Positions 1 to 25,650 of a stretch of DNA of 64,000 bases are shown in pieces. The stretch's first letter is position 1. The number at the start of each line of letters is the position of its first letter. Below the pieces are notes generated by a model, which did not search any database, had not been told where the DNA came from, and saw nothing but the letters and a program-made list of their open reading frames with translations. The DNA is from Cololabis saira (taxonomy: Eukaryota > Chordata > Actinopteri > Beloniformes > Belonidae). The stretch is taken from assembly GCF_033807715.1 (NCBI RefSeq), contig NC_084596.1, positions 33,058,879 to 33,122,878 of the forward strand, in the 5' to 3' direction. Both the position numbers and the translations under genes were made by a program.

Positions 1-3000
1 TATCCTGCTGGATATTTTGATAAACCGGTAAAGCATGGCGCACTGAAAGAGGGCTGCTCCAGCCCTGATCTCATTAAAGGTTACTATAGTAACAACACGA
101 GGAGTCCAATAACGGGGTACCGACTGTCTGGCGGGTCACTGTGTGCAACAAAAAGCTCATTAAGCGGAGAATCTGTGTTGGAGTTGAAGGTTTAGTCGTT
201 CTGGAGAGAAGTACCTTTTTGGTTGTGGCTGGTTAAAATAAAATCTAATTGCAGAGTCACAGGATGAACCCGTCACATGGCCCACAATACCTTTCTGAAC
301 AGAGGCCCTTTTGTTTCTGTTAATGGAGTCAGAAGTTATTCTCCACGGCTGCAACGGTGGGTGAGGTGGAACAGAAAGACAAAGCTGTGGCTGATATTAC
401 AACGAAGAGCCCAGGGTCGGGCTTAAACTATAAAACTGGGAAGGGAATAATAACTCGTAGCATAAATCTGGGCCTGATCTCTCATTCCTCCCCGTGAAGT
501 GATCATTTCTCCTGCTTTGCTTATCATGCTGCTGCAGCGTTCACCACAGGCTGGATGTGCAGGGGCACTAAACTGCAATATCATCATCAATAGCAGGGAG
601 AAGAAAAAAAAAAAAAAAAAATATCACATCCACTCATGACTAGTCTTTGAGATAAGATCATTTGCATTTACTTCAACATCTGTTGTCATGCTCGGATAAA
701 AACTATCCAAAGGCCCTTTTCATAAATGAGGCCAGATGTCTTGCTGGAGCAGCAGGGTGGGGGGGGCTGTTGATCAAAGGCCTGTAAACCATGCTACGGC
801 TCAAACGCTCCTGTCTGAAGTCTGCTTCAATATCTAAAAGGTACCTTTGAACGACAGGTATTTCAACATTTTGGAAGCAGTTGGTTGTCAGGTGAGTTGA
901 TGAAGTCGTCGTGTCTACAGGGCACACGAAAAGCAGATAAGTAACCTGAAGGCACGCTGGAGCAGCAGGAAAATGTAGATCGGCAAGCGGCCTGCGTCAG
1001 GCGCAACACTTGGATTACTGAAATAAATCTGGGGTTGGGTTTTCCTCCAAGGACTGTAACTGCGGAGGATTAAGTCATTTTGGTTCCCACTGTGGTCACA
1101 TGGCAGGAGTAGCTTATGCTGCATTTACTGGCAGCATGATGTTTCTGCCGTCTTCAAATTCCAGCTAAAATACTGTATAAAATACTGCCCAAGTGGATTT
1201 TCCTCCCAACTCTGATGTGCTCTGATTACTGTAGGATGTGAGCAGAACGGAGGATCTATCTGTTTTGAGTTTATACAAACTGTAGGAGAAATTAAAGCCC
1301 CTGACTCACACTAAACTGAGGGGAAAACTAAAACAAAAAGAAAACCGACAACCACAGACATTCTTCATGTTGCCCTTCATAAGTGACCTCTTACTTAATA
1401 TCAATAAGGACAAATGAACTTCTACTTCTAACTAACTATTTAGCAGTAACTCTGTCGGGTACAAACATGAACAAACACCAAAACCAACAGATCCACTGAG
1501 GTAAAACCTCCTGAGTCCACACACATCCACACTGCAAATGCCAGTTAGCTAAAGACGAAAAAAAACCAACACTCAAGAATAAAAGTATAAAAGCAGGGGA
1601 AAAGGTCGAGACAGTTGACACCACTAAAAACAATACAATTAAGAGTACATATCAATAAATTCAAACTCAAGAATTACCAATTAAAATCACAGTTAAGTTG
1701 TCTGATCACTGATGGGATGAAGGTCTTTGGATACCGATTTGTTTAGTTACGGGAATCTGATAACTGTTACCTTATCCCATATTCTCCCCTTTTTAAGTCT
1801 TACAATCATGTTTTTTATTTCCCTAAAGAAACTTTTTTCCACATCATTCCACGGGCAAAGTCCTGGCGTTCACAGCACATTTACGGTAATAAGAGCGCTC
1901 ATGCAGTTGTCTGCCACTGCATGCAGCGTGATGACTGGAAAATAATGAATTGAGTCAATGTTGATGGATGAAATGATGACTGGTCTTCACTTACAGGGCC
2001 TTTTTAACCGTAGCCAGACTCTACAGAGCGCCTTACAAGCGTTTTTCTCAGTCACACAAACACACTCAGGCAGTGCTTCTTATTATATTTTAACTCCTGT
2101 GTTGATGATTACACAAACGATCCCTTTTATTCTGATTATTTTCTTTATTGCTGCGTGTATTTTCAATGTATTCATGTGGACACTTAAAAGGAGGTACTCT
2201 ACTTGTTCAATTAGAGGTAATGACATGGCTACTTTGAAGCTAGCGACTTAACCCTTACAAGGCACTAATGCTTAAGCGAGCTCTCTGACGGAACTGAGGG
2301 CCTTCGTGCAAGGGTTAAAGATACTGCAGAGGGATGCACTCACTTCTTTTCTATACTGTAAGTGAACACAGGCAGAATTAAAGGGAGACTTTAAGAAAAC
2401 AAATTTCAGGCCTCCTTCGCTTAAGTGAATTTCATTAAACACGCTGGCGGCAGCAGGTTATTGGAGTTATGGCAACAGCATCGTGTTAGGGAGCTATTCT
2501 CTGAAGAGCTGCGTAGCTTTTAAGTAATGAGTTTCCTGAGGAGGTGAACAAACATCTTCCCTGGGAGGGAACAAGGAATACAAAGAGGACACTGTCAGAT
2601 GTGACTGCTTTAGCATGGAGGAATACACCAGGCACAAACCTTTCAATGTGCATGAAATAAAGTGTCAATTATATGGGTTAAAAATGCAGCTCACAACAGA
2701 GGAGTGACCTCCACAGTCACATGAGCATCTTGACCGTTTAATGATGAGTCTCGGCAAACACTTAACCTCTGAATTGAAGAACTGAAACACAAGCAGCCTT
2801 TTATTGAAACCGCTGGATCCTTTCACAGCGGCTCCTCATCTGAATTAAGACAACATTAGACATAAGGCAAACTAAATTATCTATTTAGTATAAAAAGGGC
2901 GTTTAATACTACAATTGGTAATTCAGTGAAGGCCCTACAAACACTGTACACATGGTTAATATCAAAAGTCCTCTCTAAAACAGTAAATGTGCAAATGTGA

Positions 3001-5129
3001 AGTCATTCCGGAGTTCCATTTAACTAGAAAATGATCTAATATTCAGATTAGTAGAGAAAAAGCAGCACTTAAGATGTTAAGTCATATGAGCCACCAACAT
3101 ATAAAAACTGACACACTTATGGTTAAAAACACACATCAGGTCATTTTCATAAACATCATAACCAAGCATTATAAAACACCGACAACTACACTAACAGTGA
3201 TGGAAGTAGTAGTAGTAGTAGGTGCAATGAAAAAAAGGGCTAAATTGTCATGGAATGGGTATAGATATATGATACCACACTGTAGGGTTACTGCCTGTCA
3301 ACGGTGAGATGCAGTTACTCTCATTAACTATTGACTTTTTAAAATCCAATTACTGCAGGACCAACAGAAGACCTGCAGCATCCCACCTTTCGAGTCAAGC
3401 TAGTATCTTGAAAATGACCCGTTTTCTTCCCAATAACGGTTTGGGATACATTTTGGTCATCTATGTGCATCACTTGAGGCACCTCTAACACACAAAGCTG
3501 CATAGAAGATAGTTAAAGATCGCAGGACAAGCACTTAAAACACTCACTAAATTCTCATGAAAAACGAGCTTCACATGGAGAGTTGGGCATCAGATAAGCT
3601 TTTGTCCAAATTGAATCATGTTTTGTGGATTTCTGGTTATGTGAGTTAGTCAGTTTGCAGAAGTGTGTCAGTAACTAAATCCTTAAACTCTCAAATCTGT
3701 TGGAGAAATAAAAAATTAACATCATCCAGTTAACCTTTTGAATCTTACTACAATGATGTCAGATGTCAATGAATGTCAGACACTGTTCTGCAACACAACT
3801 GTTTAGGTCCCAGCTGATTTAAAAAAGCTGTACACGGCTACAAAATGTGTAAACATAAAGTTATAAAAGCAAATGCAACTCTTCAATTACAATAACTGCA
3901 GTCACGGTGACAAATGAAACAGTACAGTGAGAATAATGCCTACATTATAATCTTTTTTTTTTCCTAATGTTCCTTCACTGTTTATTTTTCTCTACGTTTG
4001 CACTCAGTAAAGCACAATAAACTCAGATTGATTATCTTACGTGGATAGAAATGACCTTGTTATTCCAACTGTTTATGCACAAAGTGGTGTTTAAACATGA
4101 AAATGTGAGCCAGGATTTTGAGATTTACTTTAACAAGACTGTTGCCAAGCAGCGAAAAGAGTCTGTTGCATTAACCGTAGTTGGATACAAGATGAAGCCA
4201 CAAGTCTCACATTCTGAGCTTCACGTCTCAGCAGAGACCTTTACCCATCAGATTGTAAACTGACTGCACTCTTATGATATAGTAAGGTTGCTTCATAATC
4301 ACTGATAAGGAACCAACGTAGTGCTACATTATCAGGATATGCAAATCAAATCCTCTTCCTCTTGCTTAAGCACCTTAGTATACATAGGGAGGTTGTTCGC
4401 TGCAGGCAAATGGCACCACAATTGTGAAGGTTCAAGTTTTATTATTGCTTTATTACCAAACAGAAGGATTACTGCTGCCCACACGCCGTTGGGTGTAGTT
4501 AGACAACTACACTGGAAATAAAGCCCCTGGCATATTTTTGTCAAATGCCATGAGATAAATGAAAATTATGTCAGATTAAGTGACATAATCCAGCAGTTTT
4601 CAAAGTCTGGGATAAAGAGCTTCTGCTCAGAGTTTGAGGAGAAAAAAAGGACTTTAACCTCATACCAGTCATAACTGAATCATTTAACCCAAAAGACATT
4701 TAACAAGCCAGCAAAGAATTCTTCATATTGATGGTTTAAATATGGTTGAAATATTTTGATTATACTCAACAACAAAAAAAGATTCCACAAGTACTTATTA
4801 ATTCCTGGAAGAATGACACACAGTCAACTTCCCCAAAGATTAAAGAGAACAAAATGATCTCAGGGTAGGCGGATTAGTCTTAACTCCTGAACTGGACTGA
4901 ATGAATAAATACATGAATGAATGAATTAATGTTTAGTTGAATGTCCTCTTTCAGCTACTCTTCAAAGATTTAACCAATTGATGTGGTTATTTTACTGCTT
5001 CTTCTTTACCCTTTTCCATTCCCGACCCGTCATTTGAACCAAAAAACCAACCTGCCGAATGGGAAAAAAATATTGTTTGCTATTTAATCTGTTGCAACCA
5101 TATCACTAACACCGAAGGTATTCTTTTGA

Positions 5130-5345
5130 AATGCATCTCCCCGAGCCTCCCCTGCCAGTGTCTGGAGGACGGCCACCTGGGGAGGCCCGCGTCCCTCTAT
5201 GAAAACCTCCGATCTCAACACAAATGCCAATCTGATTTTAATCCCCGTGACACAAGCACATTTTTCCTAATTAGATATTAGAGACAGCCGCTTTTGGCGG
5301 CCAGACTGCTGTGATCCAGGCACTCCGTGTCTGCGGTAAAGCCAC
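5130..5345. other. GC-rich patch, possible conserved element or lone exon
   Basis: In an otherwise AT-rich region this stretch is clearly GC-richer and is free of stops for about 50 codons on the minus strand (roughly 5250 down to 5095) and for a similar length on the plus strand. I recognise no protein family in either translation. It could be a conserved non-coding element, an exon of an unrecognised gene to the left, or chance. Confidence 0.2.
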
Positions 5346-7261
5346 AGCTACAAATCCATGACGGCAGCCCGAGGATGAGCGTGTTTACTGCCAGCTGTCA
5401 GCTGGGTGTGACGGCCTTAACAAAACCTAATCATGCATTTATAAATGAAAAAAAACGGCAACAATATGTTTGTCAGAGCGGTTATCGATCAATGGTCTTA
5501 CCTGAAAGTAGAAAGACTTTTTCACCCAGGCCCGTGGAAACAGACCCTTCGCCATTACAAAAATAGATCATCTCAATTCGGGGGAGCAGGTTTAAGAATA
5601 CGACCCAAAACACACGCGTGCTCTGCAGCAGAGTGGAGGCAGAGACGGTGACAGCATGATGAGACCAGCCTACTGTATATCCCGCTGCTGGCGTCCGGGT
5701 GGGTCGCCCTAGTTCTGCACTTTCCAGCACCTTTGCTGCTTGCAGCAGCTGGTGAGTTTTGGGAAAAGCAGCAGCATACCTCCAGCTTTAAAAAAAAAAA
5801 AATGCAAAAAAATAAATAAGTGATCGGTGCGCAGGCGCAGCTTACTGAACTCAAGTTTGTTTTAATTTTGGAAAAAATAAACCACAACCAAAACACAAAT
5901 AAAACACACAATAGGTTCAAAGCGCAGCCACTGATTGTATATACCGCTTGAGACAGTTACGAGCAATCTAGAGTAGTTTATGTTTATAATCCAAACCTGA
6001 ATGGAGAAATTCTGTCAAGGCAAAGCGTTTCCGCTATGTATTTTCACAATAAAAGCGAAGTTGCTATCATGCGGACCCCAAATACAACTTCCGGTCAAAA
6101 ATATCTTCCGAGGGTCCCTCAGAGATAAAAAAAAAAGACTTACAACTTAACGATATTTCTGTAGCGACAAAGATTTCCCACAAAATCGTTGAATTTAGGG
6201 AATAACTATTCTGGTGACCATTTTCCATCTCAACCACACTAAAAATGTAAAAATCTCTTACACGTGTTTGATTTTTATTTTATATTTGTAGCATCTCCCG
6301 GACAATTTAATGTGAATATTTACGTTATAAAACATTTTGTGCTTTTTTTGAGGGTCCGGATATTTGCCCTGCCTACAATTTCAAACGTTTAAAAAAACCC
6401 GTGTCTGGCTCATGGATGTATTATATAACTGGATACAGGATCGAAAATGGCCGCCCATTCATTTCAATGGAGTTTGCTCACCCAGCGCATCCGCCGAAAA
6501 AATTTCTGACTTCCTGGTTTACTTCCTGGTACACGGGCCCATAGAGCATGCGCAGTTGAGTCACCTCCCATGATGCTCTGGGGCCTCCCATCATGCCCCG
6601 GGGCAATGTGAACGAGCGCTGCGCGCTCTGGACAAGCGCTGCGCGCTCATGAGTCCTTCAGACCGGTAATGATAGATGTCCACAATGAAATTAGGGATTT
6701 ATAGGGCAAATCAACCGATGCTGTTCTCAAAGTCATGGTTATAGACTATACATGGTTCATTTGTGTATTTTTTTTAATTAAAGATAAAACGAGTCATTTT
6801 TATTTAAGATGAGACACCCCAGGTTAATAGGCTAAAATAGGGTAAAAATGTAAATAGCAGGTATCACCATGAAACTTCCCAAGTTTATTACTTACATTAA
6901 GACAAATATTTTTTGTATTACAAGTTTTGTCAAGTATTATGTTTAAATATGTCAAATATTATGTTTAAATGTGGTTAATTTGTGGAGTTTAGTTTTTTTT
7001 TGTAAGGATAAAACGAGTCATCTTTATAAAAACAAACAAACAAAAAAACACATGGGATTCCCCACAATAACACAAGCTGTCATATGCTATTTATCTATAT
7101 ACCTTTGGGTAAATCTTTTTGTCTATTAATGATCGTGCAGTCCGAATGTTAGGCGTAATTAACTTTGCATTTTCTCTGATTCTTTTACAGCTTCTGGGCT
7201 CACATTAAGTGTTATTCCTGCCTGATATCTTATTTTCACAAACCATACACCGTTGGCTACA

Positions 7262-7323
7262 ACGGAAATGTTTAAGTACAAGAATGACAACCCATTATTA
7301 TTCTTGCTATTAAACATTTCCGT
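7262..7323. repeat. Short perfect hairpin
   Basis: ACGGAAATGTTTAA at 7262-7275 is exactly complementary to TTAAACATTTCCGT at 7310-7323. Inside them a second pair (CAAGAAT and ATTCTTG) extends the stem. This is probably a tiny inverted-repeat transposon remnant. Confidence 0.6.
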
Positions 7324-7879
7324 CTGTGATCCCCCTGGTCAGGGCGTTTAGACCGAGTGTGACCGAGCGTCCCACCTGAGCTCTGTGCCATAGCGCGCAG
7401 CTCCAGCTCAATGAAAGACAGAGGGTCTCCTGCTCAGCTGCTGCTCAACACTGATCAGAGCAGCTCCCCCTCGTTTACTGAGGTTTTATTATAAACACAA
7501 TGTCTTTTGTCATGGAGAAAAAAAATTAAGAGACCACAAAAACACACCTTTGAGCCGTGTTTTCCACTTTTCTGAGTGATTATTCCGCCGAACGGCTTAG
7601 ATTCAGCCATGCTCGTTCCCGAGACACACACGACCGCGCTTTGCGAGTGCACGGACAAAGCCGTGACGTCACGCCCAGAAAGAGACTTTTCTTTGACTTT
7701 TCTGGCCGTTATAAAACATTTTTGACGGATATAAAGTCCATGACTTAAAAATATAGAATACAAAGATTAGTAATTGGTGGTGATTACAGCTGGAGGTGTC
7801 CTGTGAACAGTTTTAGAGGCTTCTCTTTTACTATTGCGGTCTATGGGAAAAAAGCTTTCTGGGCCCCATGGGATTTTTT

Positions 7880-8194
7880 GTTGCAGTACCGCGGCTGGCC
7901 ACTGGAAAAAATCGGCGTGCCTGCTGAGCGCGAGACTGGGGGCCTGGTCTGGCTGCGGCGGCGGTTGAACCGCTTCCCACAATGCACTCCCCGAGCACCA
8001 GCGGGAAACCAAAATGGCGAACGTGTTGGGGAAAAATGACCCGTTTGTTATTTTCTAAAGACGACACGAGCCCCGTGTGTTGGTGGAATAGACATTCAAA
8101 ATAAATTCCACCTCAAGACGAGTGGGAAAAATAACGCCACTCTTATTCAGCTTATTTTGTCGGACTAATCATTTGTAGCAGCGGAGGTGACCGA

Positions 8195-8199
<5 letters not shown>
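7880..8199 (+). promoter_or_regulatory. mtf2: mtf2 promoter and first exon (mostly 5' UTR)
   Basis: This CpG-richer stretch precedes the inferred start codon. It contains CAAAATGGC at 8010-8018, which resembles a YY1 site, and a short upstream open frame (ATG at 8014, stop at 8056-8058). The inferred exon 1 ends with ATGAG at 8195-8199, followed by a GTATTG donor. That donor is weak, but joining it to the A at 9985 gives Met-Arg-Asp-Ser, the same first residues as mammalian MTF2. The transcription start itself cannot be seen. Confidence 0.5.
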
Positions 8200-20521
<12,322 letters not shown>

Positions 20522-22240
20522 GCTTGATTGTGTCATCACCGCTTCAAACTTAACCAGTACCTGTTCAGGTGACGTGTATTTAGAGCATTAATTGATTATA
20601 TGTCTTTGTTTTGTTGAGACAAAATCAAATTTTGCCTGTTCAGCTTTCTTTAAAGCCTAACTGTTCACTGTGGTCTACTGTCACTATCACAAATTTAAAG
20701 AGGAATCTTCTGATTTAGTGGTGTTAATGAATGCAGGTTGAGGTATTGTCATTAAAACGAACTGCATTCATGTTATTTTGGCTTTTAAACTTCATATCCT
20801 GCTTTGAGTGATTACAGATTCCCTCACGTATTCAGGAGCAAATAGGTATTCTTTTCTCTGTTCCTGTAAGCTGTCAGGGATTTGCTGTTATAATTTTATT
20901 TTTTGAACCCAGGAATATGCATTTCTGGGTATTTGTAAAATGGTGATTCTTCAAGGATAAGGGAAGGAGGGGGAAACTGTAATTACTTAATGCATCAAAT
21001 TTATTGAACAATTAATACAGCTACCCGTACAAACTGTGATAAACATATTCCTTTTACACCGCCCTCTCTCTTGTCTCAGCTACAAGCGCCTCTTGTTTGC
21101 TTTTTGTTCCTTGTTTAGCTGTACTCGTTGAGCAATTAATAGGAAAAAGAGTGCTGCTGCACAGGTTTATTTTGTACAAAAAAATCTTCTATTATCACGT
21201 TATCCTTTTTATACCTGCTCTGTTCATTTTGGCAGATTTCATTTATTGCATTTTCAGGTTTACTTGCACATATTGTTTTCCTTTTTTTCTGTCAATCATC
21301 TCATTTTGAACCAGTTATTGAAGCTTGACCAGTTCAGGTAACCTTGTTCATCTATGGTGAACTCTTCTAAATTTTTTTTATCTAACCCACAGTATATACC
21401 TACTTTCTTTGGATATACTGATTTGAAATTGCTAAAATTACTTAAATGACCATATTTAGTTTGATTAGTTGAATAGTTGAAGTGCTGCATAAGATCGTTA
21501 TACCCCCCACCCCGTTGTATCAGAATTGCTGCTGATTAATTTGGTCCTGGATAAATCTTTTATAATTATACAGTTGATATAGCTTGACAAAGGAGGTCAT
21601 CAGCATATATATATATATATATATATGATGCTTTCATGTTCAGTTGATTTGGATAAATGGGGCAACAAAAAATGTAAGGATTTTTCCCTCTTATACAGTA
21701 ATTCAGGTTTGATTACGGATTTGATTTCAGGTTTTATAATTAATGTTCCAAGTTAGTTTTTTTCCTTTCTTCATGTGTAATTATTTTGTACCACATTAAC
21801 ATATCTATATATATATGCTTTATTTTTAAAGAAATACATTTTGTCCATTTTTCTACCTGCTTAATCAAAAAGCAACCACTGGAAAATTTCAGATGCTGTA
21901 CTTCACTGCAAGAGGTACATATTCAGTTAGTATGCTTATCTCTTTTTTTGAGATGTTTGTAGTTTCTGTTAAAATGAACATGCTTTTTTTTTTTAGACTG
22001 ACTTGTCTTCATTTAGGGCTGTAGTCAGTCTATCTGAAGCATCTGTGTGCGGTTCGTTTCAGCCCGCATGTTGCTGCCGCTGGCTTCGAGCAGGCGACTG
22101 TAGCCAAAGAACTTACGTCTTCGGTTTTTTTGAGATTTTCTTAATACATTTTTTTATAAATATATATTATTGCAGCGGTTTGCGTGTTGTATGAATCTGT
22201 TTTGTTCAATGATAAATAAAAGTGGATATTTTGAAATCCT
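20522..22240 (+). other. mtf2: mtf2 3' UTR
   Basis: AT-rich sequence without open frames follows the mtf2 stop codon. AATAAA at 22215-22220 is a plausible poly(A) signal. An (AT)n run lies near 21605-21626. The exact 3' end is inferred. Confidence 0.55.
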
Positions 22241-22418
22241 GTCTTGTGAATTTTTAACGATATCAAATAAAAACATATTTTATTTTAATTTCTTTTTTTT
22301 CTTTTTCCTTTTCTTTGTTTTATCTCTTATTAAAAAGATAAAAACAAACAACATCGTTTGCAAAGTTCCAGCGGTTCGGTTCCAGCCCGCTTTTGTACGC
22401 GCCGCTGTTCGGGGACAA

Positions 22419-22560
22419 GTCACATGACTAGGTCACATGACTACCTCTCCTCCAATCAGCTTGCAGGCTGCAGCCGCCGACCAATAACAGACGAGCTTAT
22501 TGGGGATGTGGGCGGGGCTACATTTATAAACCGTTTCACTGTCAGCGCATCTACAACAAG
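22419..22560 (+). promoter_or_regulatory. ccdc18: Compact RNA polymerase II promoter, probably of ccdc18
   Basis: Reading left to right: two copies of GTCACATGACTA (22419-22430 and 22432-22443) carrying CACATG E-boxes; CCAAT at 22452 and 22481; an inverted CCAAT (ATTGG) at 22499; a GC box GGGCGGGGC at 22510-22518; and a TATA-like TTTATAAA at 22523-22530. A start of transcription near 22555 would be expected. It lies about 200-300 bases after the mtf2 poly(A) signal and 4 kb before the first recognised ccdc18 exon, which makes ccdc18 the obvious target. Confidence 0.6.
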
Positions 22561-23058
22561 TAGACTTAAAATATTTCTTAAATTAAAAGTTGCTATATGC
22601 GTTTACAGGTATCGAGACAACAAATTCAGATTTGAACTCGAACAGAGACAACGTAGGTCGTCCCGCTGCTTCGTTTTGAAGACCACGATGTCAAGTTTTT
22701 TGCTGCAAGCCCCTTGTTGATCAAGAGCACCTTTGTTTACATTTAGAGAAGGTAGCTATATTAACTTGCTTTTTATAACCGCTATGCTTAAACTGGTGTT
22801 TTACAAATATAAACTGATTAGTTATAGTTCCACTGTATGTTCGCAGCTGCAAAAATGACTTGAAGGGCCTAGAAGTTTAATTCAGACTAATATTGATGTG
22901 CAGTTTATGGCCCAGGACATATTAACCAAGGATCTGGTTAATTCACATCTGTTAATTATAAGGCCTGAAGTGAGCTAACTTCAGTCAGAACCAGCTCTGC
23001 ATTGTAGATTTCACATCTTGTACTTCAGTACTCCAAGTAATTATCGTGTTGCGGTTCA

Positions 23059-23144
23059 GCCTGATTTATGGTTCTGCGTTAAATCGACGGCGTAGCCTAC
23101 GCCGAAGGCTCTGCGTTGGTGTAACGCGGAACTATAAATCAGCC
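23059..23144. mobile_element. Short palindromic MITE
   Basis: A near-palindrome whose arms (CTGATTTATGGTTCTGCGTT and AACGCGGAACTATAAATCAG) are inverted copies with small differences. It matches a very common teleost inverted-repeat family and is too short to code. Confidence 0.65.
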
Positions 23145-23171
23145 TTTCATCTTCTGGTTTCCTCCAGAGAG

Positions 23172-23275
23172 ATCCTCCGGGATGGGGTGTTCCTCCGTCC
23201 CAGCCGGGCTGGCTGTCCCAGGGCAGGTGTCGGAGTGAGGCTGAGCCGTGTTGCCAGTCTCGGTCCAGGTCCAAG
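23172..23275 (+). other. Candidate exon between the putative promoter and ccdc18 body
   Basis: A pyrimidine-rich acceptor (TTTCCTCCAG) precedes a GC-rich stretch that stays open in two frames and ends AAG followed by a GTAAG donor. The translation does not resemble known CCDC18 N-termini. It could be a 5' UTR exon or a chance match. Confidence 0.25.
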
Positions 23276-23668
23276 GTAAGACTGATAAGATAATTATGCA
23301 TTCGAGTTTTAAACAGAGGTAAAAAGTAGTCATCCAAATAATTGAGTAAAAGTAAAAAAGTACTTGGTGAAAAAACTACTCAAGTACTGAGTAACTGTTG
23401 AGTAACGTCTGATTTATTTTTTTTAACACAACCTTTCAAACAGACAAAAGTTCAAAATAATCATCTTCAGGCAAATTAAATCAATAAAATACATTTAATA
23501 AAAATAAAAAATAGCTTAAATTAAAATAAGCTTAAAGTAAATTCAAGTAGTTTAATAAATAATAAATAAAATAACAGAAAAAAAAATTAAGCACAAGTAG
23601 CACAACATTTCAAGCCTTGGTACTTTTCTTTTTTAACCAGGCAGAACTAGAACAAGCCCATTAACTCA

Positions 23669-23827
<159 letters not shown>

Positions 23828-24389
23828 AAAACATGTAAAAACAAAAATGTTTCCCAAAGAATCACTCAGTGATGTCATGAGATGTACGCGGAGGGGATAA
23901 AAGAAAAGTAACCTGCTCAATGTAGCAGAGTAAGAGTACAGTTTCTTCTTCACAAATCTACTCAAGTTAAAGTAAAAAGTATAGTGATTCAAAACTACCG
24001 GTACTCTTAAAAGTACAACATTTCCCAAAACTTACTCCAGTAAATGTAACGGAGTAAATGTAACTCGTTACTACCCACCTCTGGTTTTAAAACAAAAAAA
24101 CACCCTCCTGATATACAGTACTATGCAGCACAGAAATCACTGAAAGTAGTAATGCAGTGACATGAAACGGTATGTGAAGGAATTAACTTCACATACAGTT
24201 ATTAATTATCTTGGAATTAACTGGTTTCCTGCATTAATTTGCCAATAAATGTGATCTGATCTCCCAAGTCACAATAATTAACCAACACAATGTGCAACAG
24301 ATAATAACAGACCTTTATTTTTTTTTTTTATCTTGACTTTATTGAATGCGCTAATAATAACTTTGCAGATGTGCGGGCAAGGTAAGTTT

Positions 24390-25110
24390 ATTTTTAACAA
24401 GGTGATTCAAAGTGCTTTGCAGAGACATTACAAGATCACAGTAGAAATAGAAAGCATGATTTAAAATGTAAACAAAAAATAAGAGCAATAGATAAAACCA
24501 GTAGTTAAAACATGATTAAGTTTTGCAACTGCAGATTTGGAGCTTTACTCAGATGCAGCTGAGAACAGGTGAGTCTTCAACCTGGACTTAAATACACTGT
24601 TTCAGGCTAACTTTCAGCTGATATAAGCCTTTCTGGGAGTTTGTTCCAGACTTGTGGAGCATAGAAGCTGAATGCAGCTTCTCTGTGTCTGGTTCTGACT
24701 CTGGGAACTGATAAAGAACCAGATCCAGATGACCCGAGGGGTCTGGAAGGTTCAGGGGTCAGAGGTCCATGATGTATTCTGGTCCTGGACCATTCAGAGC
24801 TTTATAGACCAGCATCAGAAGTTTAAAGTCTGTCCTCTGAGGGACAGGCAGCCGGTCTAAAGATCTCAGAGCTGGACTGGTGTGGTCCAATTTCTGGTGT
24901 TGGACTCGAGCAGCAGAGTTCTGGACGAGCTGCAGTTGTCTAACTGACTTTTAAGGTGGACTGTAAAGATGCTGTTACAATAATCAAGCTACTAAAGATG
25001 AATGCATGACTAGTTTTTCCAGGTCCCGCTGAGACATCAGATCTTTTAACCTTGATATATTCTTAAGGTGGTAATAGGCTGACTTTGTTATTGCCTTAAT
25101 GTGTTTTTCC
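24390..25110 (-). mobile_element. L2/CR1-like LINE 3' fragment
   Basis: On the minus strand the sequence carries decayed traces of the C-terminal tail shared by fish L2-type reverse transcriptases (for example APQVWNKLPE near 24655) and ends in a non-coding 3' tail on the left. Several stops break the frame, so it is a dead 5'-truncated copy. Confidence 0.6.
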
Positions 25111-25119
25111 AAATGAGAG

Positions 25120-25650
25120 CTGCACAACATTCAGGACGTATTTGAGCAATATTCTTCCAGGAACTGTGGTGTTGAGGTCTGGGCTCTGACCGGGCCGCTC
25201 CAACTGGAGAATTCCCTTCTTCTGAAGCAGTTCTCTGGTGGATTTACTTCAGTGCTTGTGGACATTTTGCTACTGTGTCACACAACATCTACAAAGATTC
25301 TGTTATTCAACCCTGAAGATTTCCTGTGGGATTTTTGAAAAATGAATTTTTCCCTTGATGATCGCAAATGGTCCAGTCGCTGAGGTAGGGAGGCAACCCC
25401 AAATCTTAATGTTCCCTTCGTCATACACCACGCTGCTGATGTTGGTAGGCAATTTAACTTCTGTTTCATCAGTCGGCACAACAGTTTCTCTGTAGCGCTG
25501 TGGATTGTCAAGGTGTTGTTTTTTTGGGGCATCTTCAGAGGTAAAGCAGCAACTTTTTCCCTGGTGTTCTTCTCTGGCCTGTTGAAAGACTGAATGGTAG
25601 TAGATGTTTGCCAGTTCAAGTGATGTCTTCAGATGTCTGTTGTTCATGAG
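25120..25650 (-). pseudogene. Tc1/mariner transposase fossil
   Basis: Minus-strand translation around 25160-25225 includes the GQSPDLN block, which precedes the last catalytic acid in Tc1-like transposases. Further upstream it has a degenerate match to the region around GPFAIIKGKIHF. Frameshifts and stops break it into two overlapping frames of about 113 codons. Non-functional. Confidence 0.7.

Larger units (their letters stand above)
1..7900. other. Gene-free upstream region
   Basis: No exon of a recognisable gene was found on either strand; all open frames are short and look random. The stretch is AT-rich with poly-A/T tracts. Around 6060-6650 it looks like interspersed repeat: short GC-rich patches embedded in AT-rich DNA and a repeated GCGCTGCGCGCTC unit near 6613-6652. 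A small hairpin lies at 7262-7323. A GC-richer patch at 5140-5330 is open on both strands and is treated as a finding. Distal regulatory DNA of mtf2, or introns or UTR of a gene to the left, cannot be excluded. Confidence 0.6.

Noticed and set aside
24369..24381. 13-base micro-exon (ATGTGCGGGCAAG between an acceptor and GTAAGT)
   Set aside because: Its phase does not fit the ccdc18 exon at 26520 and it sits at the edge of a LINE fragment.
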